Shown in pieces: positions 37,900-46,645 of a stretch of DNA of 64,000 bases; the stretch's first letter is position 1, and each line of letters opens with the position of its first letter. The translations under genes were made by a program, and so were the position numbers. The stretch is from Planococcus sp. MER TA 32b (GTDB lineage: Bacteria > Bacillota > Bacilli > Bacillales_A > Planococcaceae): contig JAMCAN010000003.1 of assembly GCA_023715185.1 (NCBI GenBank), positions 124,001 through 188,000 of the forward strand, written 5' to 3'. The notes under the pieces are model-generated. The model saw only the letters and a list, made by a program, of their open reading frames with translations, was not told where the DNA came from and did no database searches.

Positions 37900-39189
37900 A
37901 TGATAAAAAACTTGTTTGGCGGCCTGCAATGGGCCGTGTTCCTATTAGCGTCATCCATTGCCGCCCCGATTGCCATCGCCAGCGTATTTGGAATGGATAC
38001 CGCAGACACGGCGTTATTCGTCCAGAGAACGGTCTTCGTTCTTGGGGTCGCGGTTTTGCTGCAGGCATTCATCGGGCATAAAATGCCGATCAACGAAGGG
38101 CCGGCCGGATTATGGTGGGGCATCTATATCGTTTACGCGGGATTGGTCGGTTCGCTTTACGCCACTTCTGAAAACGCGCTGCAGGCATTGCAGAGCGGTA
38201 TGCTGTACAGCGGGGTGCTGTTCATCATCTTTGCCTACACCGGCCTGGTGAGTAAAATGCGCCGCCTGTTCACCCCGACAATCACATTTGTTTATTTATT
38301 GTTATTGGTGCTGCAAATCAGTGAATCGATCATGTCGGGCTTGTTCGGCATCACGACGCCGGGGGAACCTGTCGACCTTGTCGTCTTCATGGCGGGCGTC
38401 GCGGTTGTTGTCGCCACTTTTTACTTCATGGGCAATAAAATCCCGTGGGTCAACCGGTATTCTGTACTGTTTGCGATTGCGGCAGGCTGGCTCCTGTTCC
38501 TCGTAATCGGCAAAACGGAATCCGTGCCATTCGACGCGGGCACTTTCATCTCGCTGCCGAAGATGCTGGTATTCGGTCCGCTCGTCTGGGACAGCGGCAT
38601 GTTCGTCACGTCCTTATTTTTAACGCTGCTGCTGATTGCCAATATGATGGCGTCGATGCGGGTTATGGAGTATTTATTGAAAAATGAGTTCGGCATCCAT
38701 CAGCCGGACCGGGTCAAACAAGGTTCCGTCGCATCCGGATTGAACCACATCATTGCCGGACTATTTTCTTCTATCGGACCTGTGCCGATATCAGGGGCAG
38801 CCGGATTTGTCAGCGCGACACGGACGCCGTCATTGAAACCGTTCATCGTCGGCGGTTTCCTGGTAGTTGTTATCAGCCTGTTCCCGAATATCATGGCGCT
38901 GCTCGCTGCCTTGCCGGCGCCGGTCGCCTATGCGGTAATCTTCGCGATTTTCACGAAGATGGTGGAAATGGCGTTCAAGGAACTGGAAGAGGAAGCTGAC
39001 CGGATGCAGGCCTATAAAGTTTCTGCTTTCGGCTTGATGATCGGCGTCGGCATCATGTTCGTGCCGCAGGAAAGCATGGCTGAACTGCCTGGTGTGATTG
39101 CCTCGACTCTATCAAACGGTTTGATCACCGGAACTGTCATCGCGATCATTCTTGAGCAGGCATTGATTTGGAGAAAGAAAAGGAAATAA
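37900..39189 (+). CDS. Uracil/xanthine transporter (YwdJ-like NCS2 permease)
   Basis: A 429-residue permease with 12-14 membrane segments. The NCS2 pattern is seen in LFGGLQWAVFLLASSIAAPIAIA, INEGPAGLWWGIYIV and the SSIGPVPISGAAGFVSATRTPS block that corresponds to substrate helices 8-10. It is much closer in character to the YwdJ/YbbY branch than to PbuX in the same window. Substrate (uracil, xanthine or another base) cannot be fixed. TTGGAG precedes ATG 37900. Confidence 0.85.
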   Translation: MIKNLFGGLQWAVFLLASSIAAPIAIASVFGMDTADTALFVQRTVFVLGVAVLLQAFIGHKMPINEGPAGLWWGIYIVYAGLVGSLYATSENALQALQSGMLYSGVLFIIFAYTGLVSKMRRLFTPTITFVYLLLLVLQISESIMSGLFGITTPGEPVDLVVFMAGVAVVVATFYFMGNKIPWVNRYSVLFAIAAGWLLFLVIGKTESVPFDAGTFISLPKMLVFGPLVWDSGMFVTSLFLTLLLIANMMASMRVMEYLLKNEFGIHQPDRVKQGSVASGLNHIIAGLFSSIGPVPISGAAGFVSATRTPSLKPFIVGGFLVVVISLFPNIMALLAALPAPVAYAVIFAIFTKMVEMAFKELEEEADRMQAYKVSAFGLMIGVGIMFVPQESMAELPGVIASTLSNGLITGTVIAIILEQALIWRKKRK

Positions 39190-39190
39190 G

Positions 39191-39230
39191 AAAAAGCGTG
39201 CCGCATCGGTGAGATGTGGCACGCTTTTTT
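39191..39230 (+). terminator. Terminator after NCS2 permease gene
   Basis: AAAAAGCGTGCCGCATC pairs with GATGTGGCACGCTTTTTT around GGTGA. Confidence 0.9.
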
Positions 39231-39256
39231 GCTTGTTAACAAAAAATAAATCTTAA

Positions 39257-39455
39257 AAGCATGTTTCTTTCGCTTTTCGCTCGCGAAAAGCATCTAATTA
39301 TCTTTAGATTTGAGTTTTTAAGGAAAATTTGACGTCAATAAAGCTAATTGCCAGCTTTTCTGCTGCTTATTTTCTTTATGTGGGGTGCCTAATAGTGGAT
39401 ATCGGCGCTCAGCGAATTAAATCGGCGTTCAGGAAATTATATCAGCGTTCAGCTG
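39257..39455 (-). repeat. Composite intergenic repeat, copy A
   Basis: Two linked parts between convergent genes: a hairpin GCTTTTCGC-TC-GCGAAAAGC (39272-39291) and, about 105 bases to the right, 2-3 copies of a 20-base unit (39397-39455, for example CAGGAAATTATATCAGCGTT). The reverse complement shares both parts, their spacing and patches of the sequence between them with copy B at 48017-48257. Confidence 0.75.
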
Positions 39456-39483
39456 TTTTAAGCCCAGAGTCTCTTGCGATATT

Positions 39484-39522
39484 AAAAAAGCGTGCACATC
39501 AGGAAGATGCGGCGCGCTTTTT
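39484..39522. terminator. Terminator downstream of pepF
   Basis: AAAAAAGCGTGCACATC / GATGCGGCGCGCTTTTT stem (imperfect) around AGGAA, with A/T runs at both ends; serves pepF on the minus strand. Confidence 0.75.
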
Positions 39523-39541
39523 ATATAACCCGAAGAAATTT

Positions 39542-41353
39542 TTATTCGCCTTCGATTTCTTCAGTCAATTTCTCCAGTTCGTCGATCAATTCGCCGATAT
39601 AGGCGATTGTGTCGCGCAGTGGTTTTTCGGTTGTGATATCGATGCCGGCCATTTTGGACAGCTCGACCGGCGATTTGGTTCCGCCGGCTTTCAGCACTTC
39701 CAGCCATTCGTCGACAGCGGGCTGGCCTTCTTCAAGGATGCGTTTCGATACTTGTGTTGAAATGGTCAAGCCGGCGCTGTACGTGTAAGGGTACAAGCCC
39801 ATATAGTAGTGGGGCTGGCGCATCCAGGTAAGCTCGGCGCCGTCATTGATTTCCACAGTGTCGCCCCAGAATTCTTCGAGAACCCCGCGTTTCAAATTGT
39901 TAAGGATTCCGGCATTGACACTTTGTCCCGCATCGATGCGCTCATAAACTTTACGCTGATAAGCAGCTTCAAGAAGATGCGTCACGAAATTATGGTAATA
40001 CGTGCGTGCCACAATCGATGAAATCACCCAGCGTTTGAATTTCGGATCTTTCGAATTCTCAAGCAGGTGGTTGGCCATCAGCATTTCATTCATAGTGGAA
40101 GGAGCTTCGATAAAGTAAAGCGACGGACGCGCGTTGAAGATATTCTGTGCGCGGTTGGCGTTATAGAAATGTCCGGCATGGCCAAGTTCATGCGCCAGCA
40201 CAAACACTTCGTTCATGCGGCCGGTCCAGGAAATCAGGATATACGGGTGGTTGCCGTAAGGGCTCGAGCAGAAAGCGCCAGTCGACTTGCCTTTGTTCTG
40301 CGCGAAATCGATCCAGCGTTCCGAGTAAGAACGTTCGATCATTTCAAGATAATCTTCGCCCATGATGCCAAGCGCGTCGTTGATGTATTTCTTCGATTCT
40401 TCCACTGTGATTTCCGGTTCATAGGTCGGGTCCAGTGAAATCTTCAAATCGGCAAATGTCATTTTCTCAAGGCCATGCGCTTTTTGCAGCAATTTCGCGT
40501 ATTTGCGCATATGCGGCGCCAATTCGCTGGTAATCAAATCGATTTGGCGGTTATAAAGCGAACGGTCCACTTCCTGATTGAACAGCAGGTAGTCGAAGAT
40601 GGAATCATAGCCGCGCAGATCGGAAGTCGTTTTTTCCGTCTGCAGCTGCATATCATACGTTTTCGCGGTAGTATGCTGATAATCTTTCAATTTCTTCGAA
40701 AATGCATCAAAAGCGGCGCGGCGCTTGGCTGTCTCCGTTTCCGCTTCCCAGTCGCCTTCAAACGAAACGTAACTTAGCGGATAGCTTTTGCTGTCCACCT
40801 CAAAATCGTCGAATGACATATCCACCATTTTCGTCGTGTTGTAGAGGCCGTATGGCGCGCTGAATGTCGATGAATAAGCGGCAAGTGTCTTTTCCACTTC
40901 CGGGTGCAATTGATACTGCTTTTTGCGGATCAATTTCTCCAAATATACTTTGAATTCATCGGATTCCTGCATCGCCTGCTCCAGCGTCTCTTCCGGCAAT
41001 GCCAGCAATTCACTGGTGACGAACGACAGCTTGCTGTTTACTTTAGCAGCTGCTGAACCGAATTTACTCGACAGCATCTGAGCTTCGTCATCGGTTTGGT
41101 CTGTGCTGATTTTAAGGCTTGCATATGTACCCACCGGAACAAATTTTTCATTTATTTCAGCGTAAGCTTTCAATAATGTATTTACTGAAGCTGCGTCTTT
41201 GGCATTTCCTTTATAGGTTGACGCGAAGGCATCCACTTCTTTTTCGAGGGCAGAAAGCGATTCGTGAAAAGCTTCATCTGATGGGAATAAAGACTGCAGA
41301 TCCCATGTTTCATCAATGCTGACTTCTGAACGTGCTGGCATACTCTTGACCAT
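39542..41353 (-). CDS. pepF: Oligoendopeptidase F
   Basis: M3-family zinc metallopeptidase that cleaves short cytoplasmic peptides (about 7-17 residues). The 603-residue length is typical. Zinc site H-E-x-x-H is in VLAHELGHAGHF, with the third ligand Glu in the helix after IEAPSTMNEMLM. ATG 41353 has AAGGAGAGAG at ideal spacing. The gene is monocistronic. Confidence 0.94.
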   Translation of the reverse strand: MVKSMPARSEVSIDETWDLQSLFPSDEAFHESLSALEKEVDAFASTYKGNAKDAASVNTLLKAYAEINEKFVPVGTYASLKISTDQTDDEAQMLSSKFGSAAAKVNSKLSFVTSELLALPEETLEQAMQESDEFKVYLEKLIRKKQYQLHPEVEKTLAAYSSTFSAPYGLYNTTKMVDMSFDDFEVDSKSYPLSYVSFEGDWEAETETAKRRAAFDAFSKKLKDYQHTTAKTYDMQLQTEKTTSDLRGYDSIFDYLLFNQEVDRSLYNRQIDLITSELAPHMRKYAKLLQKAHGLEKMTFADLKISLDPTYEPEITVEESKKYINDALGIMGEDYLEMIERSYSERWIDFAQNKGKSTGAFCSSPYGNHPYILISWTGRMNEVFVLAHELGHAGHFYNANRAQNIFNARPSLYFIEAPSTMNEMLMANHLLENSKDPKFKRWVISSIVARTYYHNFVTHLLEAAYQRKVYERIDAGQSVNAGILNNLKRGVLEEFWGDTVEINDGAELTWMRQPHYYMGLYPYTYSAGLTISTQVSKRILEEGQPAVDEWLEVLKAGGTKSPVELSKMAGIDITTEKPLRDTIAYIGELIDELEKLTEEIEGE

Positions 41354-41479
41354 TTATCTCTCTCCTTAATATTACGGTTATCGAACTATTCCAAGTATAG
41401 CGGGCAAGCGGAAAAAAGTAAAAACTATTTATCAAATAAATTTAAAAATTCTTATAAATTAGGTTTAAGAATTATTTGA

Positions 41480-41920
41480 AGGTGGTATTTAGAAAGTACA
41501 AGGCGGAACCACCGTAGGGAGAAACGAGTAAACAGGTTTAGTGGTTTACGATCGACTCCAGACGAGGACATGCACAGCCTTGGCGGAAAATTTGCTTTAC
41601 TGGCGATTGTGATCTCGTCGGGTACCAAGTTTGTAAAGTTTTCTGAAGAGAAAGTGTTTCAGACGAAGTTTGGTAAGTTTTTTGTGTAAGTGCAACTGAA
41701 TATCTGACTGCAGAACATCGGATTCGCTGAGAGGTAGATGCGACTAAAATCTAAAGATGCAGACAGAACAAGAAGCTGTATTGACGAGATAGGAACATTC
41801 GTCAACCTTTATCAGAATGTAGAAGTATGATCGACAAATTTTCCGCGTGCGTAAGCTTCTCCGAGAGTGGAGAAGCTGCAACAAGGGGAGCACAGCCTGA
41901 TGAAAAAGGCTGTGCTTTTC
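41480..41920 (+). ncRNA. Candidate structured non-coding RNA with its own terminator
   Basis: About 440 bases with no credible ORF on either strand. Complementary segments occur in series: GGTGGT/ACCACC (41481, 41508), GTAAAC/GTTTAC (41528, 41544), TTGACGA/TCGTCAA (near 41781-41804), AGCTTCTCC/GGAGAAGCT (41854, 41869), and an enclosing pair GCGGAAAATTTG (41583-41594) with CAAATTTTCCGC (41835-41846). It ends at a good + strand terminator (41889-41920) that no gene uses. It matches no RNA class I know (not tmRNA, RNase P, SRP or 6S by recognisable motifs). Boundaries are approximate; a decayed repeat is the alternative. Confidence 0.45.
41889..41920 (+). terminator. Orphan + strand intrinsic terminator
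   Basis: AGCACAGCC (41889-41897) pairs with GGCTGTGCT (41908-41916), followed by TTTTC. The T run is only on the + strand. The nearest + strand gene upstream ends at 39189, so it terminates an unassigned transcript. Confidence 0.8.
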
Positions 41921-41941
41921 TGTTTGCCCAATTTCATCAAG

Positions 41942-41972
41942 AAAAGCGGACCGCTCAGGCGATCCGCTTTTT
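41942..41972 (-). terminator. Terminator of DUF2188 gene
   Basis: AAAAGCGGA (41942-41950) pairs with TCCGCTTTT (41963-41971); minus-strand U tract. Lies right after the stop at 41985. Confidence 0.85.
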
Positions 41973-41984
41973 CCTTACTATCCT

Positions 41985-42182
41985 TTAATACTCTCTTTCT
42001 TCAACTACATTATGGTCCTTGTCCAGAATCTGAAGTTTGCTCGGTGTATTGTCTTTAGCGAGTTCTTCAGCGGCCGCAATCGCTCCGTCTTTGCTCGGGA
42101 ACGACTCGGTCGGAGCCACGTCCTCCAGCTTGACGATCCAGCGCGTTGCGTCCTGGTCAGGTGCTACACTATAACATTTCAT
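41985..42182 (-). CDS. DUF2188 family small protein
   Basis: A 65-residue protein with the DUF2188 pattern: W-x-V near residue 16-18 (TRWIVKLEDVAPTESFPSKDGAIAAAEELAKDN) then a strand QILDKDHNVVEE. These small proteins pair a beta hairpin with a helix and have no assigned role. AAAGGAG lies 10 bases before ATG 42182. Confidence 0.75.
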   Translation of the reverse strand: MKCYSVAPDQDATRWIVKLEDVAPTESFPSKDGAIAAAEELAKDNTPSKLQILDKDHNVVEEREY

Positions 42183-42348
42183 ACATATCAAACTCCTTTC
42201 CTGATCTCTTTTTTGTTTTCCCGCCCCATTCAGATTTAAACAAATCACTGTGCCAATGAAATTCAGAATAGTTCGTTCTTTCCTTCATGCTTATGTTAAA
42301 ATTGAGACAATATCTTACGAAAATATCTCTAGGAAAGAGGAGAAAAGC

Positions 42349-42828
42349 ATGAGTGAAACAGCGAATACAGCAATTCAGGATGAATATGCGGAAGAATTCG
42401 CGCATTGTTATGGATGCGGGCGTTTGAATGAAGACGGACATCATTTCCGGACAATGTGGCAAGGAGACAAAACTTATACGGAATACAAACCAGGCAATGA
42501 ACATACAGCTATTCCGGGATTTGTATACGGCGGCGTCATCGCTTCACTTATCGACTGCCACGGAACAGGCTCGGCTTCATTGGCATTGCACAGAAAAAAC
42601 GGTTTTGAACCGGGCAGTGGAGAAGAGCCGCCGCGTTTTGTCACGGCCTCGCTGCATGTCGATTACCTGAAGCCGACTCCGCAGGGCGTCACATTAAAAG
42701 CGGTGGGTGATGTGGAAGAAATCCATCCGAAGAAATTCAAAGTGAATATAGAAGTTACGGCTGATGGAGCAGTCTGTGCAACGGGAACGGTGGTTGCGGT
42801 TGTCATGCCTTCTTCATTTGGAAAATAA
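42349..42828 (+). CDS. Hotdog-fold thioesterase (PaaI-like)
   Basis: A 159-residue single hotdog domain. HCYGCGRLNEDGHHFR (residues 19-34) is a Cys-containing lead-in typical of a subgroup, and GFVYGGVIASLIDCHGTGSASLAL contains the helix carrying the catalytic Asp. Substrate is unknown. RBS AAAGAGGAG before ATG 42349; the frame extends upstream to 42250 without conserved content. It precedes the DUF1992 gene by 21 bases, so an operon is likely. Confidence 0.85.
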   Translation: MSETANTAIQDEYAEEFAHCYGCGRLNEDGHHFRTMWQGDKTYTEYKPGNEHTAIPGFVYGGVIASLIDCHGTGSASLALHRKNGFEPGSGEEPPRFVTASLHVDYLKPTPQGVTLKAVGDVEEIHPKKFKVNIEVTADGAVCATGTVVAVVMPSSFGK

Positions 42829-42849
42829 TCTTCTAAGGGGCTGGGGGAA

Positions 42850-43236
42850 ATGGCGGAAGACAAACAGGAAGTTCGCACGGATCTGATCGGGGAAATTCTA
42901 AGGGAATACGAGAAGACCGGCGGAATGGACAACTTACCGGGGGCCGGGAAACCGCTGCCGGCGGAATATTTTTCAGGAGACCTTTTTCAGCATTTTCAGC
43001 GCATCGCGAGCGAGCAGGGCTATAAACCGCATTGGCTGAAATTGCAGCATGAAATTCGCGATCAGATTCAGGAGACGCTTGGGAAGCTGGAAGCCGGCAA
43101 GAAAAAGGACCTTCCTCTTCGGATAGCAAGAATCAACGAGAAGATCCAAGAATTCAATAAATCCTGTCCGCCGCCTCTGCAGAAAGGCTCCGTAACGCTT
43201 GAAAATATCAGCCGAATGGCAAGCCGGTGGGAATAG
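42850..43236 (+). CDS. DUF1992 (DnaJ-C28-like conserved domain) protein
   Basis: A 128-residue protein with the invariant DUF1992 core NLPGAGKPLPAEYFSGD (residues 29-45), followed by charged helices. The domain is shared by eukaryotic DNAJC28, but no J domain is present here. Function unknown. Ribosome site AAGGGGCTGGGGG before ATG 42850. Confidence 0.88.
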   Translation: MAEDKQEVRTDLIGEILREYEKTGGMDNLPGAGKPLPAEYFSGDLFQHFQRIASEQGYKPHWLKLQHEIRDQIQETLGKLEAGKKKDLPLRIARINEKIQEFNKSCPPPLQKGSVTLENISRMASRWE

Positions 43237-43245
43237 CGCTATAAC

Positions 43246-43282
43246 AAAAACGGATCCATACATATGTGGAGTCCGTTTTTTG
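43246..43282 (+). terminator. Terminator after DUF1992 gene
   Basis: AAAAACGGATCCA / TGTGGAGTCCGTTTTTT hairpin with T run. Confidence 0.8.
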
Positions 43283-43359
43283 GTTTAACAGCGCAAGGAT
43301 TAGGGAATTTTTCACATGAGCCTATCTAGCAGGAAAGAGAAAGGGAGGGGTGAGCGATT

Positions 43360-43806
43360 ATGGAGAAAAAAGATGATCCAACAGAGTTGAATAACACAAC
43401 GGAATCAGATGAAGTGAAAGAGCCTTCTGCCGAACCGGTGCCGGAAGTAACCGAAACGCCGGCTGAGCCAGCGCCGCCAGCAGAAGAAAAAACGGTGGAG
43501 GCGGCAGCGGAACCGAAGCAGCAGCCAATACCAGAACCAGCAGAAACTCAAACAGAACCTGTGGCAGCTATTAAAGAACCGGTTGAAAAAGCTGAAGAAA
43601 AACCAAAAAAATCAGCGAAAAAAGAAAAAGCCGCAGCTGAACCGGAACCGGTGGAGGAAACTCCGGAAGAACCGGTGGAAGAAGAAAATAACGAAACAAG
43701 CCGTTTTAGTGAAATTTACAGCAATGTAGCTTCCAATCGGTATGAAAACCTTCGCACCAGCTATATTGAAAACAAAGCGAAAGAGCTCCGGAAAAAACGT
43801 AAATAA
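43360..43806 (+). CDS. Low-complexity Glu/Pro/Ala-rich protein with conserved basic C-terminus
   Basis: A 148-residue protein. Residues 1-108 are a disordered acidic tract of Pro-Glu-Ala repeats (EPVPEVTETPAEPAPPAEE and similar). Residues about 112-148 are an ordered basic segment, SRFSEIYSNVASNRYENLR then YIENKAKELRKKRK, that looks like a binding helix. No signal or membrane segment. GGGAGGGG precedes ATG 43360. Family not recognised. Confidence 0.75.
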   Translation: MEKKDDPTELNNTTESDEVKEPSAEPVPEVTETPAEPAPPAEEKTVEAAAEPKQQPIPEPAETQTEPVAAIKEPVEKAEEKPKKSAKKEKAAAEPEPVEETPEEPVEEENNETSRFSEIYSNVASNRYENLRTSYIENKAKELRKKRK

Positions 43807-43834
43807 CAGGAGAACAGAGAGCTGTCGCTTTTCT

Positions 43835-44131
43835 TTATTTTCGATCCAATTTTTCCATTTCTTCAGAGGCGACAAAAGCAAGATCGTCATTTCCGAACAA
43901 TTGCAGCACGTCGAGAAGCGTTTCATTGCTGATTTCAAATTCGGAAGGATCCGATTCTTCGACCGCGCGGATCAGAGCTTCATTTTTTGATTGGGCAGGG
44001 TAAGCTTTTTCATAAAGCTGAACCGGATCCAAGTCATTTTGCAGTGACCAGGTGACGAAAAGCTGGATCATTGTCGCTTCGTCCTGCTGGTATTTTTTTA
44101 TGATCCATTCGTCGCGATTTTCATATTCCAT
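43835..44131 (-). CDS. Hypothetical acidic protein, 98 residues
   Basis: All-helical, acidic small protein starting MEYENRDEWIIKKYQQDEATMIQLFVTW. AAGGAGCTG precedes ATG 44131 on the minus strand. It is convergent with the Glu/Pro-rich gene (27-base gap). No family recognised. Confidence 0.7.
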   Translation of the reverse strand: MEYENRDEWIIKKYQQDEATMIQLFVTWSLQNDLDPVQLYEKAYPAQSKNEALIRAVEESDPSEFEISNETLLDVLQLFGNDDLAFVASEEMEKLDRK

Positions 44132-44258
44132 ACTTATCAGCTCCTTATTAGCAATCTTAACCTTAAATAATCAAAGAATATAGATGGATGCTTGGACTTC
44201 CATGAAAAAATCCTCTAGAATTTAACGCAAGACCCATGAGAGTATCGGAGGGAAAAAG

Positions 44259-44936
44259 ATGAAATTAATTCAAGTAAGAAAAGGGCAGTTCGTCTACTAT
44301 AATAACGAATTGCATAAAGTCTATTCGGTCAAGCCGCTGGCCAAAAAATCTGTTCATATGTTCAGGATCAAAGATATGGAACAAGTGGACTGCAAAGCGG
44401 ATGAAGTTTCATTGTACAAGCCGCAGCATCTCGATTCATTCCTGTTCTTCGGGAGCCGCTACACGCTGCGCGATGATATTGCCCCGGAAGAAGGCGGCTA
44501 TATCCTGATCAGTAAACCGGATCCGGATTATATGGACCATTATTCACTGAATGAATTCGAGAAAGTGGAATCGGTGGAAGGCAAGAATGTGGTGACGACC
44601 AGACAAAACACAGTGAAATTCAGGGAATTTTTCGTCATGGAACCGGGTGAGGCTCAAGGCAGCAAGGACATCGCTTATTACGATAAGTCGAAAGTCGACG
44701 CCAGCCAGCTGGAAGCGGACAAGGAACTGATCGAAAAAATCCGTGAACGCGACGCGATCCGTCCATCCATCGGTGATGTCTACCTGAACCTGGATGACGC
44801 TTCGACTGCAATGGTGGTGGCGATTTCAAGCGAGCACGTCACGCTCGGCAACGGAGACCGCCTGACATTCCACGAGTTGTACAAAGCGGATAACTGGAAT
44901 TTCCTTTATAACGTGGTTGACGGCGAGTTCCGTTAA
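44259..44936 (+). CDS. Conserved hypothetical protein, 225 residues
   Basis: Soluble, beta-rich protein. The N-terminus (MKLIQVRKGQFVYYNNELHKVYSVKPL) has the form of a small SH3/KOW-like barrel, and a similar barrel appears at the C-terminus (GDVYLNLDDASTAMVVAISSEHVTLGNGDRL); the middle is longer and charged. The translation-factor EF-P begins in a similar way, but the resemblance is weak. GGAGGGAAAA precedes ATG 44259. Alone between terminators. Confidence 0.7.
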   Translation: MKLIQVRKGQFVYYNNELHKVYSVKPLAKKSVHMFRIKDMEQVDCKADEVSLYKPQHLDSFLFFGSRYTLRDDIAPEEGGYILISKPDPDYMDHYSLNEFEKVESVEGKNVVTTRQNTVKFREFFVMEPGEAQGSKDIAYYDKSKVDASQLEADKELIEKIRERDAIRPSIGDVYLNLDDASTAMVVAISSEHVTLGNGDRLTFHELYKADNWNFLYNVVDGEFR

Positions 44937-44961
44937 ACCGGATCTACGAATGCATTTTAAT

Positions 44962-44997
44962 AAAGCCAGCTAAGGACGATTCCTTAGTTGGCTTTTT
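44962..44997 (+). terminator. Terminator after conserved hypothetical gene
   Basis: AAAGCCAGCTAAGGA pairs with TCCTTAGTTGGCTTT (one wobble), loop CGAT, then TT. Confidence 0.9.
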
Positions 44998-45118
44998 GCA
45001 TTCGAGAACTAGTTGATTTCTTACCGCCTGTCGCTCCATTTTGGATCTGTTTAAAATTAATTTATCTACTATTGTTTAATACAGACTTAAAGAGATGTTC
45101 TTATAGAAAGTGATTTGA

Positions 45119-45280
45119 GATATGAAGCAAAACAGCGAAGACTCCCAAGGGGACAGAACCGGAGTTGGCTTTCCAACTCCGGTTCGAGCGAAGTGTTGAG
45201 ATCCACTCGGGCGAAGTGCAACGAGTCCGAGTTAGCTCAGCGCAAGCCCCTAGGAAAGCGAAGCTGTTTTGCGTAATATC
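45119..45280. mobile_element. MITE-like 162-base element with imperfect terminal inverted repeats
   Basis: Left end GATATGAAGCAAAACAGC and right end GCTGTTTTGCGTAATATC are inverted copies with 15 of 18 bases matching. Inside is a perfect hairpin, ACCGGAGTTGG / CCAACTCCGGT, and a second CTCGG/CCGAG-type stem. No coding capacity. The right end recurs at 32668. It fills most of the 371-base gap between a hypothetical gene and the erythromycin-esterase family gene. Target-site duplication was not identified. Confidence 0.55.
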
Positions 45281-45307
45281 GGTTTCAAGAACTTCACATT
45301 TTGCATT

Positions 45308-46555
45308 CTAAAGCGGCTTCAACGCTTCCGTACGGTCGAAAAACAGGAACGCGTCGTATCGCTTTGACATCATGGACGGCACGTAATTGCCATAAGCTTC
45401 ATGCTCCGGATTGTAAACGACACCGACTGCCCGGTGGCCGACCCAGCGATCGAACAGGCGGCGGTTGCTGTCATCGAAAAGCAGCAATTTGTCATGCGCG
45501 CCTGTCCGGTGCAGCAACTCTTCCCAGGAATTCTTCCGGCCAGGCGGCAGCACCATTTCTTCATGCGGCGCTTCCCACGCTTCCGCCGCAATGACAGTGC
45601 CTTCATACGAGCCGAAACCGACAGCAAAGACATCTTCAGGCGGATTCTGTTCGCGCAGCAATTGCCCGACATTGACCATCTTATCGTCTTTCATATCCGT
45701 CGCCCGCGCATCGCCGATATGCGTATTATGCTCCCAGATGATGATGCGGGCATCTGTGCCGTGATAGTTTCGCAATTCATTGACCGTTTCCACCATATGC
45801 TGGTCGCGGATGTTCCAGGAATCCGCGCCGCTTCTGACCATGGCGCGGTAATATTCTTCCGCGTTTTTCGCAACCAGTGAATTGATCTGGAGGTTGAGGT
45901 CGGCTTCTTCTTCATTTGCGTAATGCTCCGCGTTGCTGCGGATGGAAGCCAGAAGCCGGGTGACTTCATCGATGCAGCTCTTCGAAAAAGTGGCGTATGA
46001 TATGGCGTATTTCTCCGGTTCCCGATTGCTCGGATCGAAACAGGAAAATGCCTGCTTTGCGAGCTCCGCGTCGCCCCCTTCAGGATCCACATCATTCAAA
46101 TAATGAATCACTTCTTCCATCGACTCCCACAGGCTGTACACATCGATTCCGTAAAAACCGGTCTTTTGATTTTCCGAAGCGTTAAAATCCTTCAGCCAAT
46201 CAATAAAATCCGCAATTTCTTCATTGGCCCACATCCAGGTTGGCCAGCGGGTAAACGCCTGTTTGAGAAGATTTCGAGCATTTTCATCCTCTTCGGTGAA
46301 ATTATTGATGTAGCGATGCACTTGATAAGCGGACGGCCAATCGCCTTCCACCGCAATAAGTGAAAATCCTTTCTCCTGAATCAGCCGTTTCGAGAATTCG
46401 GCGCGCCATCGGTAATATTCCGATGTTCCGTGTGTAGCCTCACCCAGCAGGACGATTTTCGCGTCGCCAACCGCTTCCATTAAGGGATCTAAATCATTCA
46501 TCCCGTTGATGGGCTGCGCAAATCGGCTGATTGCTTCTTCCAGTGTAAGATCCAT
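45308..46555 (-). CDS. Erythromycin esterase family protein
   Basis: A 415-residue protein of the EreA/EreB-like superfamily. Conserved blocks are IVLLGEATHGTSEYYRWRAEFSKRLI with the active-site His, IAVEGDWPSAYQVHRYI, and IIWEHNTHIGDARATDM with a second His pair. Chromosomal members in Bacillota do not generally act on macrolides, so a resistance role should not be assumed. ATG 46555 is preceded by AAAGGAAG; a TTG six codons earlier is possible. It has no operon partner. Confidence 0.88.
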   Translation of the reverse strand: MDLTLEEAISRFAQPINGMNDLDPLMEAVGDAKIVLLGEATHGTSEYYRWRAEFSKRLIQEKGFSLIAVEGDWPSAYQVHRYINNFTEEDENARNLLKQAFTRWPTWMWANEEIADFIDWLKDFNASENQKTGFYGIDVYSLWESMEEVIHYLNDVDPEGGDAELAKQAFSCFDPSNREPEKYAISYATFSKSCIDEVTRLLASIRSNAEHYANEEEADLNLQINSLVAKNAEEYYRAMVRSGADSWNIRDQHMVETVNELRNYHGTDARIIIWEHNTHIGDARATDMKDDKMVNVGQLLREQNPPEDVFAVGFGSYEGTVIAAEAWEAPHEEMVLPPGRKNSWEELLHRTGAHDKLLLFDDSNRRLFDRWVGHRAVGVVYNPEHEAYGNYVPSMMSKRYDAFLFFDRTEALKPL

Positions 46556-46608
46556 GTCTGCACTTCCTTTCAAAAAAATGATCGGATGTCAAAATGGCAA
46601 AGGGTCAA

Positions 46609-46640
46609 AAAAAGCATACCCGTAAAACGGATATGCTTTT
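46609..46640 (-). terminator. Terminator of the small acetyltransferase gene
   Basis: AAAGCATACCCGT / ACGGATATGCTTT hairpin, A run on left giving minus-strand U tract. Confidence 0.8.
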
Positions 46641-46645
46641 AGGCA

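Noticed and set aside
41583..41846. Transposon ends from the 12-bp inverted pair
   Set aside because: The pair is internal to a region with several nested stems and an orphan terminator, with no target duplication; RNA structure explains it better.
41867..42058. 63-codon + strand ORF
   Set aside because: It runs through two terminator hairpins and over the DUF2188 gene; composition is not protein-like.
45308..46555. Macrolide resistance by erythromycin esterase
   Set aside because: The family is broad and chromosomal in Bacillota; there is no mobile context, so resistance is not supported.
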